The notes below the pieces were generated by a model. That model did not search any database. It was not told the DNA's origin and saw only the letters and a list, made by a program, of their open reading frames with translations. Of a DNA stretch of 9,958 bases, positions 1 to 6,342 are shown in pieces; the stretch's first letter is position 1, and each line of letters begins with the position of its first letter. The stretch covers positions 1 through 9,958 of the forward strand of contig DATLBY010000289.1 of NCBI GenBank assembly GCA_035526665.1, written 5' to 3'. The position numbers were made by a program, and so were the translations under genes. This DNA is from DATLBY01 sp035526665. GTDB taxonomy: Bacteria; Acidobacteriota; Terriglobia; Bryobacterales; Bryobacteraceae.

Positions 1-1956
1 TTTATCGGTGGGTACCAGGCCGGCGGGCACTCCCGCATCTCCGGGAAACACCATGCCCTTCGGCGCTCCAGGAGCCACCACGCTTTGCTGGCCCGTACGA
101 TACGTATTGGTCCGGCCATAGACCGCGTGGTATGGCTGAAACCACTGGTAGCGGAGGCCGGCGTTCACCGTCAGCCGCGGCGTCAAACGGATATCGTCCT
201 GCAGGAACCCGTACCAGTCCCAACCTTTCACCAGCCGCTCATAGGGGCTGGCTTGCGTCAGCCGCAAGGGCTTGCCGATCAGGAAGTCGGCAAAGGCCAC
301 GCCGGTTACCGAGCCGTCGAAGGCGAAAGTGCCCTGATTGCCAGAGGAGCCGCGGTTGAACATCTCAGTCCGCTCCCATTCCCCGCCCAAGCTCACTGAG
401 TGCTTGCCCTTGAACCAGCGCAGGGTATTGCCGATTTGGTAGATATTTGGATGCTCCTGGAAGATATCGGTAGTCGCCAAACTGTAATAGCCGCTGACGG
501 AAATGTTGGGCATTTGCGGTGTAATCACTCCCGGAAACACAGCGCCTAAATCTGACAACTGCGTGCTATCCAGGACTTTCACGAACGAATTCAGGCGATT
601 CACGCCCAGCCGGAGTTCGTTCAGCAAACCCGGCCCGAAGGTATGGGTGTCCTGTGCGGCCCAGTTATCCACCGTAATGCCTTGTGAATTACGCGCATAC
701 GGCGTCACGTTCCCGCTCTGAAAAGACAGGCCGCTACTGTCCCGGAAAAATCGCAAATTGAAACTGTTCTTCTCCGTCGCCTGATAGTCGACGCGCCACA
801 AATATTGATCGTCGTCGCTCGGCTGGGATGCCAGCTTCACCCAGCGCCCGTCAGCCGTGTTGGCTGCGGGCATGTATTTTTCCATGACCTTCATCGCCAC
901 CGCATCGAAGCGGGCTGCCGGGATTCTGCCACCGGGAAACGGCAGCTTTGAGTCGGGATCGACCGGCGTTTTCGGCGACGCGGAGAAATCCCCCTGCCGC
1001 TCGGCCGCAGTCGGCGGACGGGCCGTCGCCAGGAGCTGCGATTGCCTTATCCGCGCTCCCTGATAGGAGCCAAAGAAGAAGAGCTTGTTGTGAATGGCGG
1101 GGCCGCCGAATGTGAACCCGTATTGATTCTGTTTCAGATCGGGCTTGGCCACTGAGAAGAAGTTGCGGGCGTTCAATTCGGTGTTGCGAAGAAACTCCCA
1201 GACCGTGCCATGAAACTGGTTGGTGCCGGACCGCGTTAGGGAGTTGAAGACGCCACCCGTGTTCCGGCCGAACTCCGCGCTGTAGTTGCTGGTCAGAATT
1301 CTGAACTCCTGCAGCGCGTCCGGCGATGGATAGTTGAGCGCGGTATTCTGCGTCAGATTTTTGAATGATATGCCGTCGAACCGGAATTCATTTTGTGTGT
1401 TGCGTCCACCTGCCACGGTGATGCTGGGTCCGGAACGGCTTTGGGTTTGAATCGTCGGCGCACTCACGCTGATTACCCCGGGCACGACGCGCGCCAGCGA
1501 CATGGCATTTCGGCCATTGAGCGGGAGTTCCTGAATTCGCGTACGGTCCACCAGTTCGCCCATCGCTGTTGCCCGCGTTTCGACGCCGGTGGATTCAGCC
1601 GTGACCGTGATGCTCTCGGCCAGGTTTCCAACCGACAACGAAACATCGACACGGGCATTCTGGTCCACTACGAGCGTGATGCCCTTCTGTACGAGCTTGG
1701 AGAATCCGGCTTTTTCCGCAATCAGCATGTATTCACCTACCGGCAGGTTAGGAATCAAATAGGCGCCGGTCTCGTCCGTGACCACCGTGCGGCTCAAAGC
1801 GGTATCTACATGCTGGGCAATAACCTGCACGTCTGGAACGCCGGCGCCGCTCTTATCCCGGACCATGCCGATCAATGTTCCGGTGGTGGTTTGCGCGCTG
1901 GCCATTGTACCCAGAGTTAGCACTGACAATGTGGCAAGAAAAATCCTAAGAAGCAT
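1..1956 (-). CDS. TonB-dependent outer-membrane receptor with carboxypeptidase-regulatory N-domain (C-terminus outside window)
   Basis: This is an outer-membrane beta-barrel receptor of the acidobacterial Oar/TonB type, expected to bind a ligand at the cell surface and import it using TonB energy. The frame is open for 652 codons and runs off the left edge, so the end of the barrel is missing; relatives are usually around 1000-1150 residues. Residues 1-22 form a Sec signal peptide (MLLRIFLATL, likely cut after MASAQ). Residues 25-105 are a CarboxypepD_reg/Cna-B-like domain (GMVRDKSGAGV, then TDETGAYLIPNLPVGEY). A TonB-box-like ESITVTAES lies at 114-122, and the plug begins with LPLNGRN at 144-150. 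Barrel strands follow, including NYSAEFGRNTGG and QYGFTFGGP. I chose the second ATG (1956) because GGAGGA ends 6 nt before it, whereas the ATG at 1962 directly abuts that motif. The gene is divergent from the PLP operon. The ligand is unknown; the class is clear. Confidence 0.9.
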   Translation of the reverse strand, partial: MLLRIFLATLSVLTLGTMASAQTTTGTLIGMVRDKSGAGVPDVQVIAQHVDTALSRTVVTDETGAYLIPNLPVGEYMLIAEKAGFSKLVQKGITLVVDQNARVDVSLSVGNLAESITVTAESTGVETRATAMGELVDRTRIQELPLNGRNAMSLARVVPGVISVSAPTIQTQSRSGPSITVAGGRNTQNEFRFDGISFKNLTQNTALNYPSPDALQEFRILTSNYSAEFGRNTGGVFNSLTRSGTNQFHGTVWEFLRNTELNARNFFSVAKPDLKQNQYGFTFGGPAIHNKLFFFGSYQGARIRQSQLLATARPPTAAERQGDFSASPKTPVDPDSKLPFPGGRIPAARFDAVAMKVMEKYMPAANTADGRWVKLASQPSDDDQYLWRVDYQATEKNSFNLRFFRDSSGLSFQSGNVTPYARNSQGITVDNWAAQDTHTFGPGLLNELRLGVNRLNSFVKVLDSTQLSDLGAVFPGVITPQMPNISVSGYYSLATTDIFQEHPNIYQIGNTLRWFKGKHSVSLGGEWERTEMFNRGSSGNQGTFAFDGSVTGVAFADFLIGKPLRLTQASPYERLVKGWDWYGFLQDDIRLTPRLTVNAGLRYQWFQPYHAVYGRTNTYRTGQQSVVAPGAPKGMVFPGDAGVPAGLVPTDK

Positions 1957-1962
1957 GTTCAT

Positions 1963-1969
1963 TCCTCCC
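1963..1969 (-). promoter_or_regulatory. Strong Shine-Dalgarno of the TonB receptor that decides its start
   Basis: Read on the minus strand, GGGAGGA is followed directly by ATGAACATG. Spacing to the first ATG (1962-1960) is zero, which is unsuitable. Spacing to the second ATG (1956-1954) is 6 nt, which is ideal. The second ATG also gives a clean signal peptide beginning MLLRIF. Confidence 0.7.
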
Positions 1970-1983
1970 GGAGGGTTTCCAGT

Positions 1984-2013
1984 ATCATGCGGAACGGCGG
2001 GTGGATGTGTCAA
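1984..2013 (-). promoter_or_regulatory. Candidate sigma-70-type promoter of the TonB receptor
   Basis: On the minus strand a perfect TTGACA (2013-2008) is followed after 18 nt by CATGAT (1989-1984), which matches four of six bases of TATAAT. A second possible -10, GATACT, is offset by three bases but its 21-nt spacing is too long. Transcription from here would give a leader of roughly 20 nt that includes the GGGAGGA site. This is a pattern match only; acidobacterial consensus promoters are poorly defined. Confidence 0.4.
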
Positions 2014-2150
2014 GCAGCAACGGGCCAATGGCAGGGTGGCTTAGCGTCAAATCGCCAGAAATGGAGGAGAATGCCGAATCATTGGCTCGACGGCAGCTTT
2101 TTTTCGGGCCAATTGTGCGCTTTTGATACCCGGCCACCGGCACCGCCACC

Positions 2151-2179
2151 TTGACTCTGCTTCCGAAAAATACTCTACT
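2151..2179 (+). promoter_or_regulatory. Candidate promoter of the PLP-enzyme operon
   Basis: TTGACT (2151-2156, five of six matches to TTGACA) is separated by 17 nt from TCTACT (2174-2179, four of six matches to TATAAT). It lies about 50 nt upstream of the first PLP-enzyme start and is the best pair seen on this strand between the divergent genes. The -10 element is weak, so the assignment is tentative. Confidence 0.35.
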
Positions 2180-2228
2180 AGTTGCTATTCCACATTGTCA
2201 GGTGGCATCGTCCACTAGAAGGTAATTT

Positions 2229-3521
2229 ATGAACAGGAATCCCGATGTTTCCCGGCGGTCATTTTTCAGCAGAACTATCGGCAACTCAGCCATTGCCGCG
2301 GCGACGCTAACTGAAGTGAAGGCGGCATTCGCGCAATCGCTGCATGGCTTGGCGCCGTCGGCGAAAGCTCCGCGTCCGGGTGGTGAGACGGACGATGGCT
2401 ACTGGACCAAGGTACGGAAGCAGTTCCTGATGGAGGATGGCTTTGCCTATCTGAACACCGGCACTCTGGGGCCCACTCCCCGCCCGGTTCTGACCGCCAT
2501 GAATGAATACTGGCGGCTGATGGCGGTGAATCCCAACGAAAATAGCCAGATCTTCCAGGATCGCCAGGAGCAGATCCGGATGAAGGCTGCCGCCTTTGTC
2601 GGCGCTACGCCGGATGAAATCGCCATCACGCGGAACACTACCGAAGGCACTACGATCCTCACCCACGGCCTGGATCTCAAGTCAGGCGATGAGGTGCTAA
2701 TCAGTTCCTATGAGCACCCAAGCCTGCGCGAGACCAGGATGCGGCATGCTAAGCGGTTCGGCTATGTGGTGAAAGAAGTTCAGTTCCCCATGCCGCCGAC
2801 GAACTCGCAAATCATCAATGCCTTTGAAGCGGCCATTACTCCGCGGACGCGTGTGATGCATATCGCCAATCCACTGGGCGGCTACGGCTGCTTCACACCG
2901 GTGAAGGAACTGGCGCAGCTGGCGCATAGCAAGCAGATCCTCTTTTTCGTGGATGGCGCACACTGTCCCGGCATGCTTCAGTTCAAACTCTCCGACTGGG
3001 GCGTGGACGGCTTCGCCTGCAATTCGCACAAATGGCTCTGCGGAGCGGCCGGCGCGGGACTACTGTATGTTCGCAAGGATATTCAGGATCGCATCTGGCC
3101 CAACATGAGCATCGCCCGCGAGGATCCGAAAGGCGCCCGCAAGTACGATCAGTTGAGCCGCAGGCCCTGGCCCTGTGTTGCTGCCTTCGAAGACATCCTG
3201 GATTTTCATTTGGCTATCGGACGCGCCCGTCTGGAGCAGCGTACGCGTGCACTCGGCTCGTACCTGCGGCGACATGCATCGCAAATTGCCAAAGTGAAAG
3301 TGTACACACCGCTGGATGAATCCATGTCCTCCGGCAGTTCCACCATCGGCATTGAAGGGGTGTCCGGCATGCAGTTGCGAGAGTATCTCCGCCAGAAGTA
3401 TGACACCTACGTACCGGCCGGCGGCGCCAGCGTCCGCATCTCCACGCACTTCTTCAACACCTTCGAACAGGCCGACCGGGTGCTGCAGGCGCTGAAGGAA
3501 CTTTCCACGGGACGGGTGTGA
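2229..3521 (+). CDS. Tat-exported class V PLP-dependent enzyme, paralogue 1 (isopenicillin N epimerase/PvdN-like)
   Basis: This 430-residue fold-type I PLP enzyme belongs to the aminotransferase class V superfamily (NifS, CefD, PvdN). The N-terminus has a twin-arginine signal: SRRSFF at residues 8-13, a hydrophobic Ala-rich stretch, and a likely cut near AFAQ (33-36), which predicts a periplasmic enzyme. PLP-site features are the phosphate-binding NTTEGT (136-141), the pyridine-binding Asp242 in VDGAH, and Lys268 in NSHKWL as Schiff-base lysine. Arg403 in SVRISTHFFN is a plausible substrate-carboxylate ligand. Two usually conserved residues differ: the Gln of DGAQ is His245, and the His aligned in the paralogues (TH/AH before xxxxTG) is Asn214. 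Specificity may therefore have shifted. AGAAGG six bases upstream supports the start. The stop overlaps the next gene. Transamination, racemisation or lyase chemistry cannot be told apart from sequence. Confidence 0.88.
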   Translation: MNRNPDVSRRSFFSRTIGNSAIAAATLTEVKAAFAQSLHGLAPSAKAPRPGGETDDGYWTKVRKQFLMEDGFAYLNTGTLGPTPRPVLTAMNEYWRLMAVNPNENSQIFQDRQEQIRMKAAAFVGATPDEIAITRNTTEGTTILTHGLDLKSGDEVLISSYEHPSLRETRMRHAKRFGYVVKEVQFPMPPTNSQIINAFEAAITPRTRVMHIANPLGGYGCFTPVKELAQLAHSKQILFFVDGAHCPGMLQFKLSDWGVDGFACNSHKWLCGAAGAGLLYVRKDIQDRIWPNMSIAREDPKGARKYDQLSRRPWPCVAAFEDILDFHLAIGRARLEQRTRALGSYLRRHASQIAKVKVYTPLDESMSSGSSTIGIEGVSGMQLREYLRQKYDTYVPAGGASVRISTHFFNTFEQADRVLQALKELSTGRV

Positions 3522-4834
3522 TTATGATTGACGATCCATTGGAACAATCCCGCCGCAAGTTTATCGCGCGTTCCGGCGCTGGCCTGGCTTCCTTAGCCGC
3601 TGTGAAAGCCGCTTATGCCGACACTGTCTCGCGAGTGGCGGCTTCGGCCACACCCGGCTGGCGCACCGACGAGGGCTACTGGGGCAGTATTCGCAAGAAG
3701 TTCCTGCTTGAGGATGGACTGGCTTACCTGAACAACGGCACGGTCGGCCCCACTCCCGCGCCCGTCTACCAGAATCTGATGAGCTACTGGCGGATGATGG
3801 CGGAAAACCCCAACGAAAACAGCGCCACCCTCCAGGGCCGCATGGACCTGATTCGCGCCAAGGCGGCTCTGTTCCTGGGCGCCGAACCGGACGAGATCGC
3901 CATTCTCCGGAATGCGACTGAAGGAAACAACCTGGTGGCTCAGGGGATAGATCTAAAGGCTGGCGACGAGGTGCTTATTGGATACCTGGAGCACGACAGC
4001 GTCCGGCAGCCATGGCTGCTGAAGGCGAAACGCCAGGGCGTTGTAATCAAAGAAGTTCCGATTCACACTCCTCCCCAGAGTCCCGAGGAGATCGTCAGCG
4101 CCTTTGAGGCGGCCATTACTCCCCGCACGAAGGCGATTGCCACCGCGCACTGCGATACCGTCACCGGAACGTTTTCGCCTATAAAGATGCTTGCCGCCCT
4201 TGCGCAGACCAAGGGCCTGTTCTGCTTTGCCGATGGAGCGCAGGTTCCCGGCATGGTTCCGGTTAACGTGCATGACCTGGGTGTCCATACGTACGCAACG
4301 ACCTGCCATAAATGGCTGTGCGCTCCCGCGGGGACGGGATTGCTATATGTCCGGCGCGACATGCAGGACAGGATCTGGCCGAACATTGTCAGCGAATATT
4401 GGTGGACACTCAAAGACGCCCGCAAATATGAACACGTCAGCCGGCGCCCTTGGCCCGTGGTCGCCGCCTTGGAGGATGCCATCGATTTCCAAAATGCCAT
4501 CGGGCGTCCGCGAATCGAAGCCCGGATCCGCGCGCTCTCCGGATATTTGCGGGCGCAGGCTGCGGAGATTCCCCATGTCAAGCTATACACTTCGCAGGAT
4601 CCCCGGCTCTCGGGCGCCATGACAAGCCTGGGTATGGATAATGTGCCTTCCGCCAAGCTGCGTGAGTATCTCCGGCAGCGCTTCGATGTTTATACTGCTG
4701 ACCGCACCGTCGGCAATACATATCCCGCGGATCCTCACGGAGTATCTGGTATCCGCGTGTCCACACATTACTACAATACTTTCGAGCAAGTGGAGCGCGT
4801 GCTACAGGGACTCCGGGAACTTGCCAAAGGCTAA
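3518..4834 (+). CDS. Tat-exported class V PLP-dependent enzyme, paralogue 2
   Basis: This 438-residue paralogue aligns nearly end to end with the gene before it, roughly half identical by eye, so the pair looks like a tandem duplication. The Tat signal is SRRKFIA (11-17), a hydrophobic stretch and a likely cut near AYA-D (32-35). PLP residues are the canonical set: NATEGN (132-137), a retained His211 in TAHCDTVTG, Asp239 and Gln242 in ADGAQ, Lys265 in TCHKWL, and Arg413 in GIRVSTHYYN. It carries about 12 extra residues (around 398-410) just before that Arg compared with paralogue 1. The GTG at 3518 overlaps the previous stop by 4 nt (GTGA). An in-frame ATG at 3524, two bases after the stop, is an equally good start, and neither has a strong Shine-Dalgarno. 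Translation is probably coupled to the upstream gene. A periplasmic location is inferred; the substrate is unknown. Confidence 0.88.
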   Translation: MIMIDDPLEQSRRKFIARSGAGLASLAAVKAAYADTVSRVAASATPGWRTDEGYWGSIRKKFLLEDGLAYLNNGTVGPTPAPVYQNLMSYWRMMAENPNENSATLQGRMDLIRAKAALFLGAEPDEIAILRNATEGNNLVAQGIDLKAGDEVLIGYLEHDSVRQPWLLKAKRQGVVIKEVPIHTPPQSPEEIVSAFEAAITPRTKAIATAHCDTVTGTFSPIKMLAALAQTKGLFCFADGAQVPGMVPVNVHDLGVHTYATTCHKWLCAPAGTGLLYVRRDMQDRIWPNIVSEYWWTLKDARKYEHVSRRPWPVVAALEDAIDFQNAIGRPRIEARIRALSGYLRAQAAEIPHVKLYTSQDPRLSGAMTSLGMDNVPSAKLREYLRQRFDVYTADRTVGNTYPADPHGVSGIRVSTHYYNTFEQVERVLQGLRELAKG

Positions 4835-4849
4835 GGGAGCATATAAGAC

Positions 4850-6112
4850 ATGTCTCAATCACGACGCAATTTCCTTGGCGCGCTGCCAGGTCTGGCTGCT
4901 GCGCCAATTAGCTGGGCCGCGTTCGCCCAGGCGGCACGCTCCGCTCCGGTGGCGAAGGAAGGGCAGGAACAGTTCTGGCAGCTTGTGCGGCAGCAGTTCC
5001 AGTTGGAGCCGGGCCTGGTATATCTAAATGCCGCCAACATTTGCCCTGCCTCGCGGCTGGTGATGGACCGCTACCTGCACCTGCTTCGGGATTTTCATTC
5101 CAATCCATCTTTCCAGAATCGGGACAAGTACAAGCCACTACAAGAGCAGATCCGTTCGAAACTGGCTGCTATGCTGGCTGCGAAATCCGACGAGATTGCC
5201 ATCACGCGCAACACCAGCGAAGGCACCAATATGATCGTCGCCGGCCTCGACCTGCAGCGCGGCGATGAAATTATCATCACCGACCACAACCATCCTTCGA
5301 ATAACGATGCGTGGAAAGTGCGCGCCCGGCGCCACGGCCTGGAGGTAAAGGTGGTCCCCGTGACTATCCCAGCCCGCAGTAAACAGGATCTGATCGACGG
5401 GTTCGAGAAGGCGATTACTCCCAGGACCAAAGTGGTGGCGTTCACGCATCTCACCAGCACAACGGGAATCCTTTACCCGGCGCGGGAGATTACGGAGATC
5501 GCTCACCGCCGCGGCGCGTGGGTCCATCTGGATGGGGCCCAGACCTTCGGACTGCTCCGTGTAAACCTGCGCGACATCGGATGTGATTCTTATTCGGGCA
5601 GCGCCCATAAGTGGATGATGGGGCCGCTCGAGGCCGGCGTGCTGTTCGTGCGCGGCGAACGGATCGGCAACGTCTGGCCATCCGTGGTTACCGCTGGCTG
5701 GTCCGAAGATCTCAAGGGCGCCCGGAAATTGGAAAATCTCGGCCAGCGGGATGACCCGCGGGTCGCTGCCCTGGAGCCCGCCATCGATTTTTATAACCTG
5801 GTTGGAGCCGAGCGAATCGAGAACCGGACCCAGCAGCTCGCCGCCAGCTTGAAACAGGGGCTGGCGAAGCTGCCGAACCTCCGATTGAAGACCAACATGG
5901 AAAGCAGCCTGTCCTCGGGCGTAGTCAAATTCCAGTTGAAGAATAAAGACACAAAGGCCTGCTACGATCGCATCTGGGAGCGCCACCGTATTGCCATGGC
6001 GATCACACCCTCGGGAGATTCGGAAGGTCTCAGGTTCTCTCCCCACATTTACAATAATGAAGAGGATGTGGAGCGGGCGATCGCCGCAGTGCGGGAAATT
6101 GCGGCGGGGTAG
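4850..6112 (+). CDS. Tat-exported class V PLP-dependent enzyme, paralogue 3
   Basis: This 420-residue enzyme is the most divergent of the three but shares the same fold and motifs. The Tat signal is SRRNFLG (4-10) followed by a short hydrophobic segment and a likely cut after AFAQ (24-27). Visible active-site residues are NTSEGT (121-126), His200 in FTHLTSTTG, Asp228 and Gln231 in LDGAQ, Lys254 in SAHKWM (PLP lysine), and Arg395 in GLRFSPHIYN. All positions are canonical, so it should be a working PLP enzyme. AAGGGAG about 10 nt upstream is the ribosome-binding site, and only 15 nt separate it from the previous stop, which indicates one operon. Within the superfamily it could be an epimerase, aminotransferase, or desulfurase/lyase. 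NifS-type desulfurase is less likely because no catalytic-Cys loop was recognised and the protein appears exported. Confidence 0.87.
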   Translation: MSQSRRNFLGALPGLAAAPISWAAFAQAARSAPVAKEGQEQFWQLVRQQFQLEPGLVYLNAANICPASRLVMDRYLHLLRDFHSNPSFQNRDKYKPLQEQIRSKLAAMLAAKSDEIAITRNTSEGTNMIVAGLDLQRGDEIIITDHNHPSNNDAWKVRARRHGLEVKVVPVTIPARSKQDLIDGFEKAITPRTKVVAFTHLTSTTGILYPAREITEIAHRRGAWVHLDGAQTFGLLRVNLRDIGCDSYSGSAHKWMMGPLEAGVLFVRGERIGNVWPSVVTAGWSEDLKGARKLENLGQRDDPRVAALEPAIDFYNLVGAERIENRTQQLAASLKQGLAKLPNLRLKTNMESSLSSGVVKFQLKNKDTKACYDRIWERHRIAMAITPSGDSEGLRFSPHIYNNEEDVERAIAAVREIAAG

Positions 6113-6129
6113 CTCCCGGTTACTCTTTC

Positions 6130-6288
6130 ATGAATTTAACATCCGGAGAACACCCACCGGTAGCAGCTGAACCGGGCGACGAGCCCATGCTCTACTGCCC
6201 GGTGTGCAGCTTGAAATTAGTCCCGCTCAAATGCAAGCTGTTATGCGAGCGGTGCGGGTATTTCATGAGCTGCGCCGATTTTTACTGA
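6130..6288 (+). CDS. Small six-cysteine zinc-ribbon protein (52 aa)
   Basis: This short frame begins 17 nt after the stop of the third PLP enzyme and encodes 52 residues. The first 20 are Pro/Glu/Gly-rich and look disordered. The rest holds six cysteines: C23-P-V-C26, C35, C39-E-R-C42-G-Y and C48 in MSCADFY. Two CxxC knuckles separated by 12 residues are typical of a zinc ribbon, and an aromatic-rich tail closes the protein. There is no signal peptide or membrane segment, so it is predicted to be cytosolic. No good Shine-Dalgarno precedes the ATG; Met20 (ATG at 6187) is an alternative start that would keep the whole ribbon. The cysteine pattern argues strongly that the frame is real. Function is unknown. 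Nucleic-acid or protein binding is possible, and linkage to the flanking operon is inferred only from spacing. Confidence 0.72.
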   Translation: MNLTSGEHPPVAAEPGDEPMLYCPVCSLKLVPLKCKLLCERCGYFMSCADFY

Positions 6289-6342
6289 CTCCCCTCATTT
6301 TCTTGAGACGAGTGTAAGAGCCCGCACATCTCACCTACATAT

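Larger units (their letters stand above)
1957..2228. other. Divergent intergenic region between receptor and PLP-enzyme operon
   Basis: This 272-bp non-coding stretch separates the left-going receptor from the right-going PLP-enzyme operon. It is locally more AT-rich than the genes, with a run of seven T at 2098-2104. It contains one promoter-like pair on each strand, and the ribosome-binding site AGAAGG at 2217-2222, six bases before the ATG at 2229. I saw no convincing palindromic operator, riboswitch fold or structural RNA in it. Any shared regulation of the two units would have to act here. Confidence 0.6.

Noticed and set aside
1393..1920. Open frame of 175 codons on the plus strand
   Set aside because: It is antisense to the N-terminal and plug domains of the TonB receptor, which is strongly supported on the minus strand.
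2073..2104. GCCG...CGGC followed by seven T, resembling a terminator
   Set aside because: The stem is only 4 bp and no gene on the plus strand ends upstream of it; it lies between two divergent genes.
2061..2126. 21-codon mini-ORF beginning MEENAESLARR in the divergent intergenic region
   Set aside because: It has no ribosome-binding site, lies upstream of the candidate operon promoter, and has no leader-peptide character such as runs of a single amino acid.
4063..4656. Open frame of 197 codons on the minus strand
   Set aside because: It is antisense to paralogue 2, with Cys/Ser/Arg-rich composition, no domain and no ribosome-binding site; a shadow frame.
5138..6046. Long open frame (302 codons) on the minus strand
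   Set aside because: It lies wholly antisense to the third PLP enzyme, whose motifs are unmistakable. The translation shows no recognisable domain and reflects GC-rich codon bias.
6289..6342. Possible terminator or promoter between the zinc-ribbon gene and the M28 gene
   Set aside because: I found no hairpin with a T tract. TTGAGA at 6303 has no -10 partner at usable spacing.
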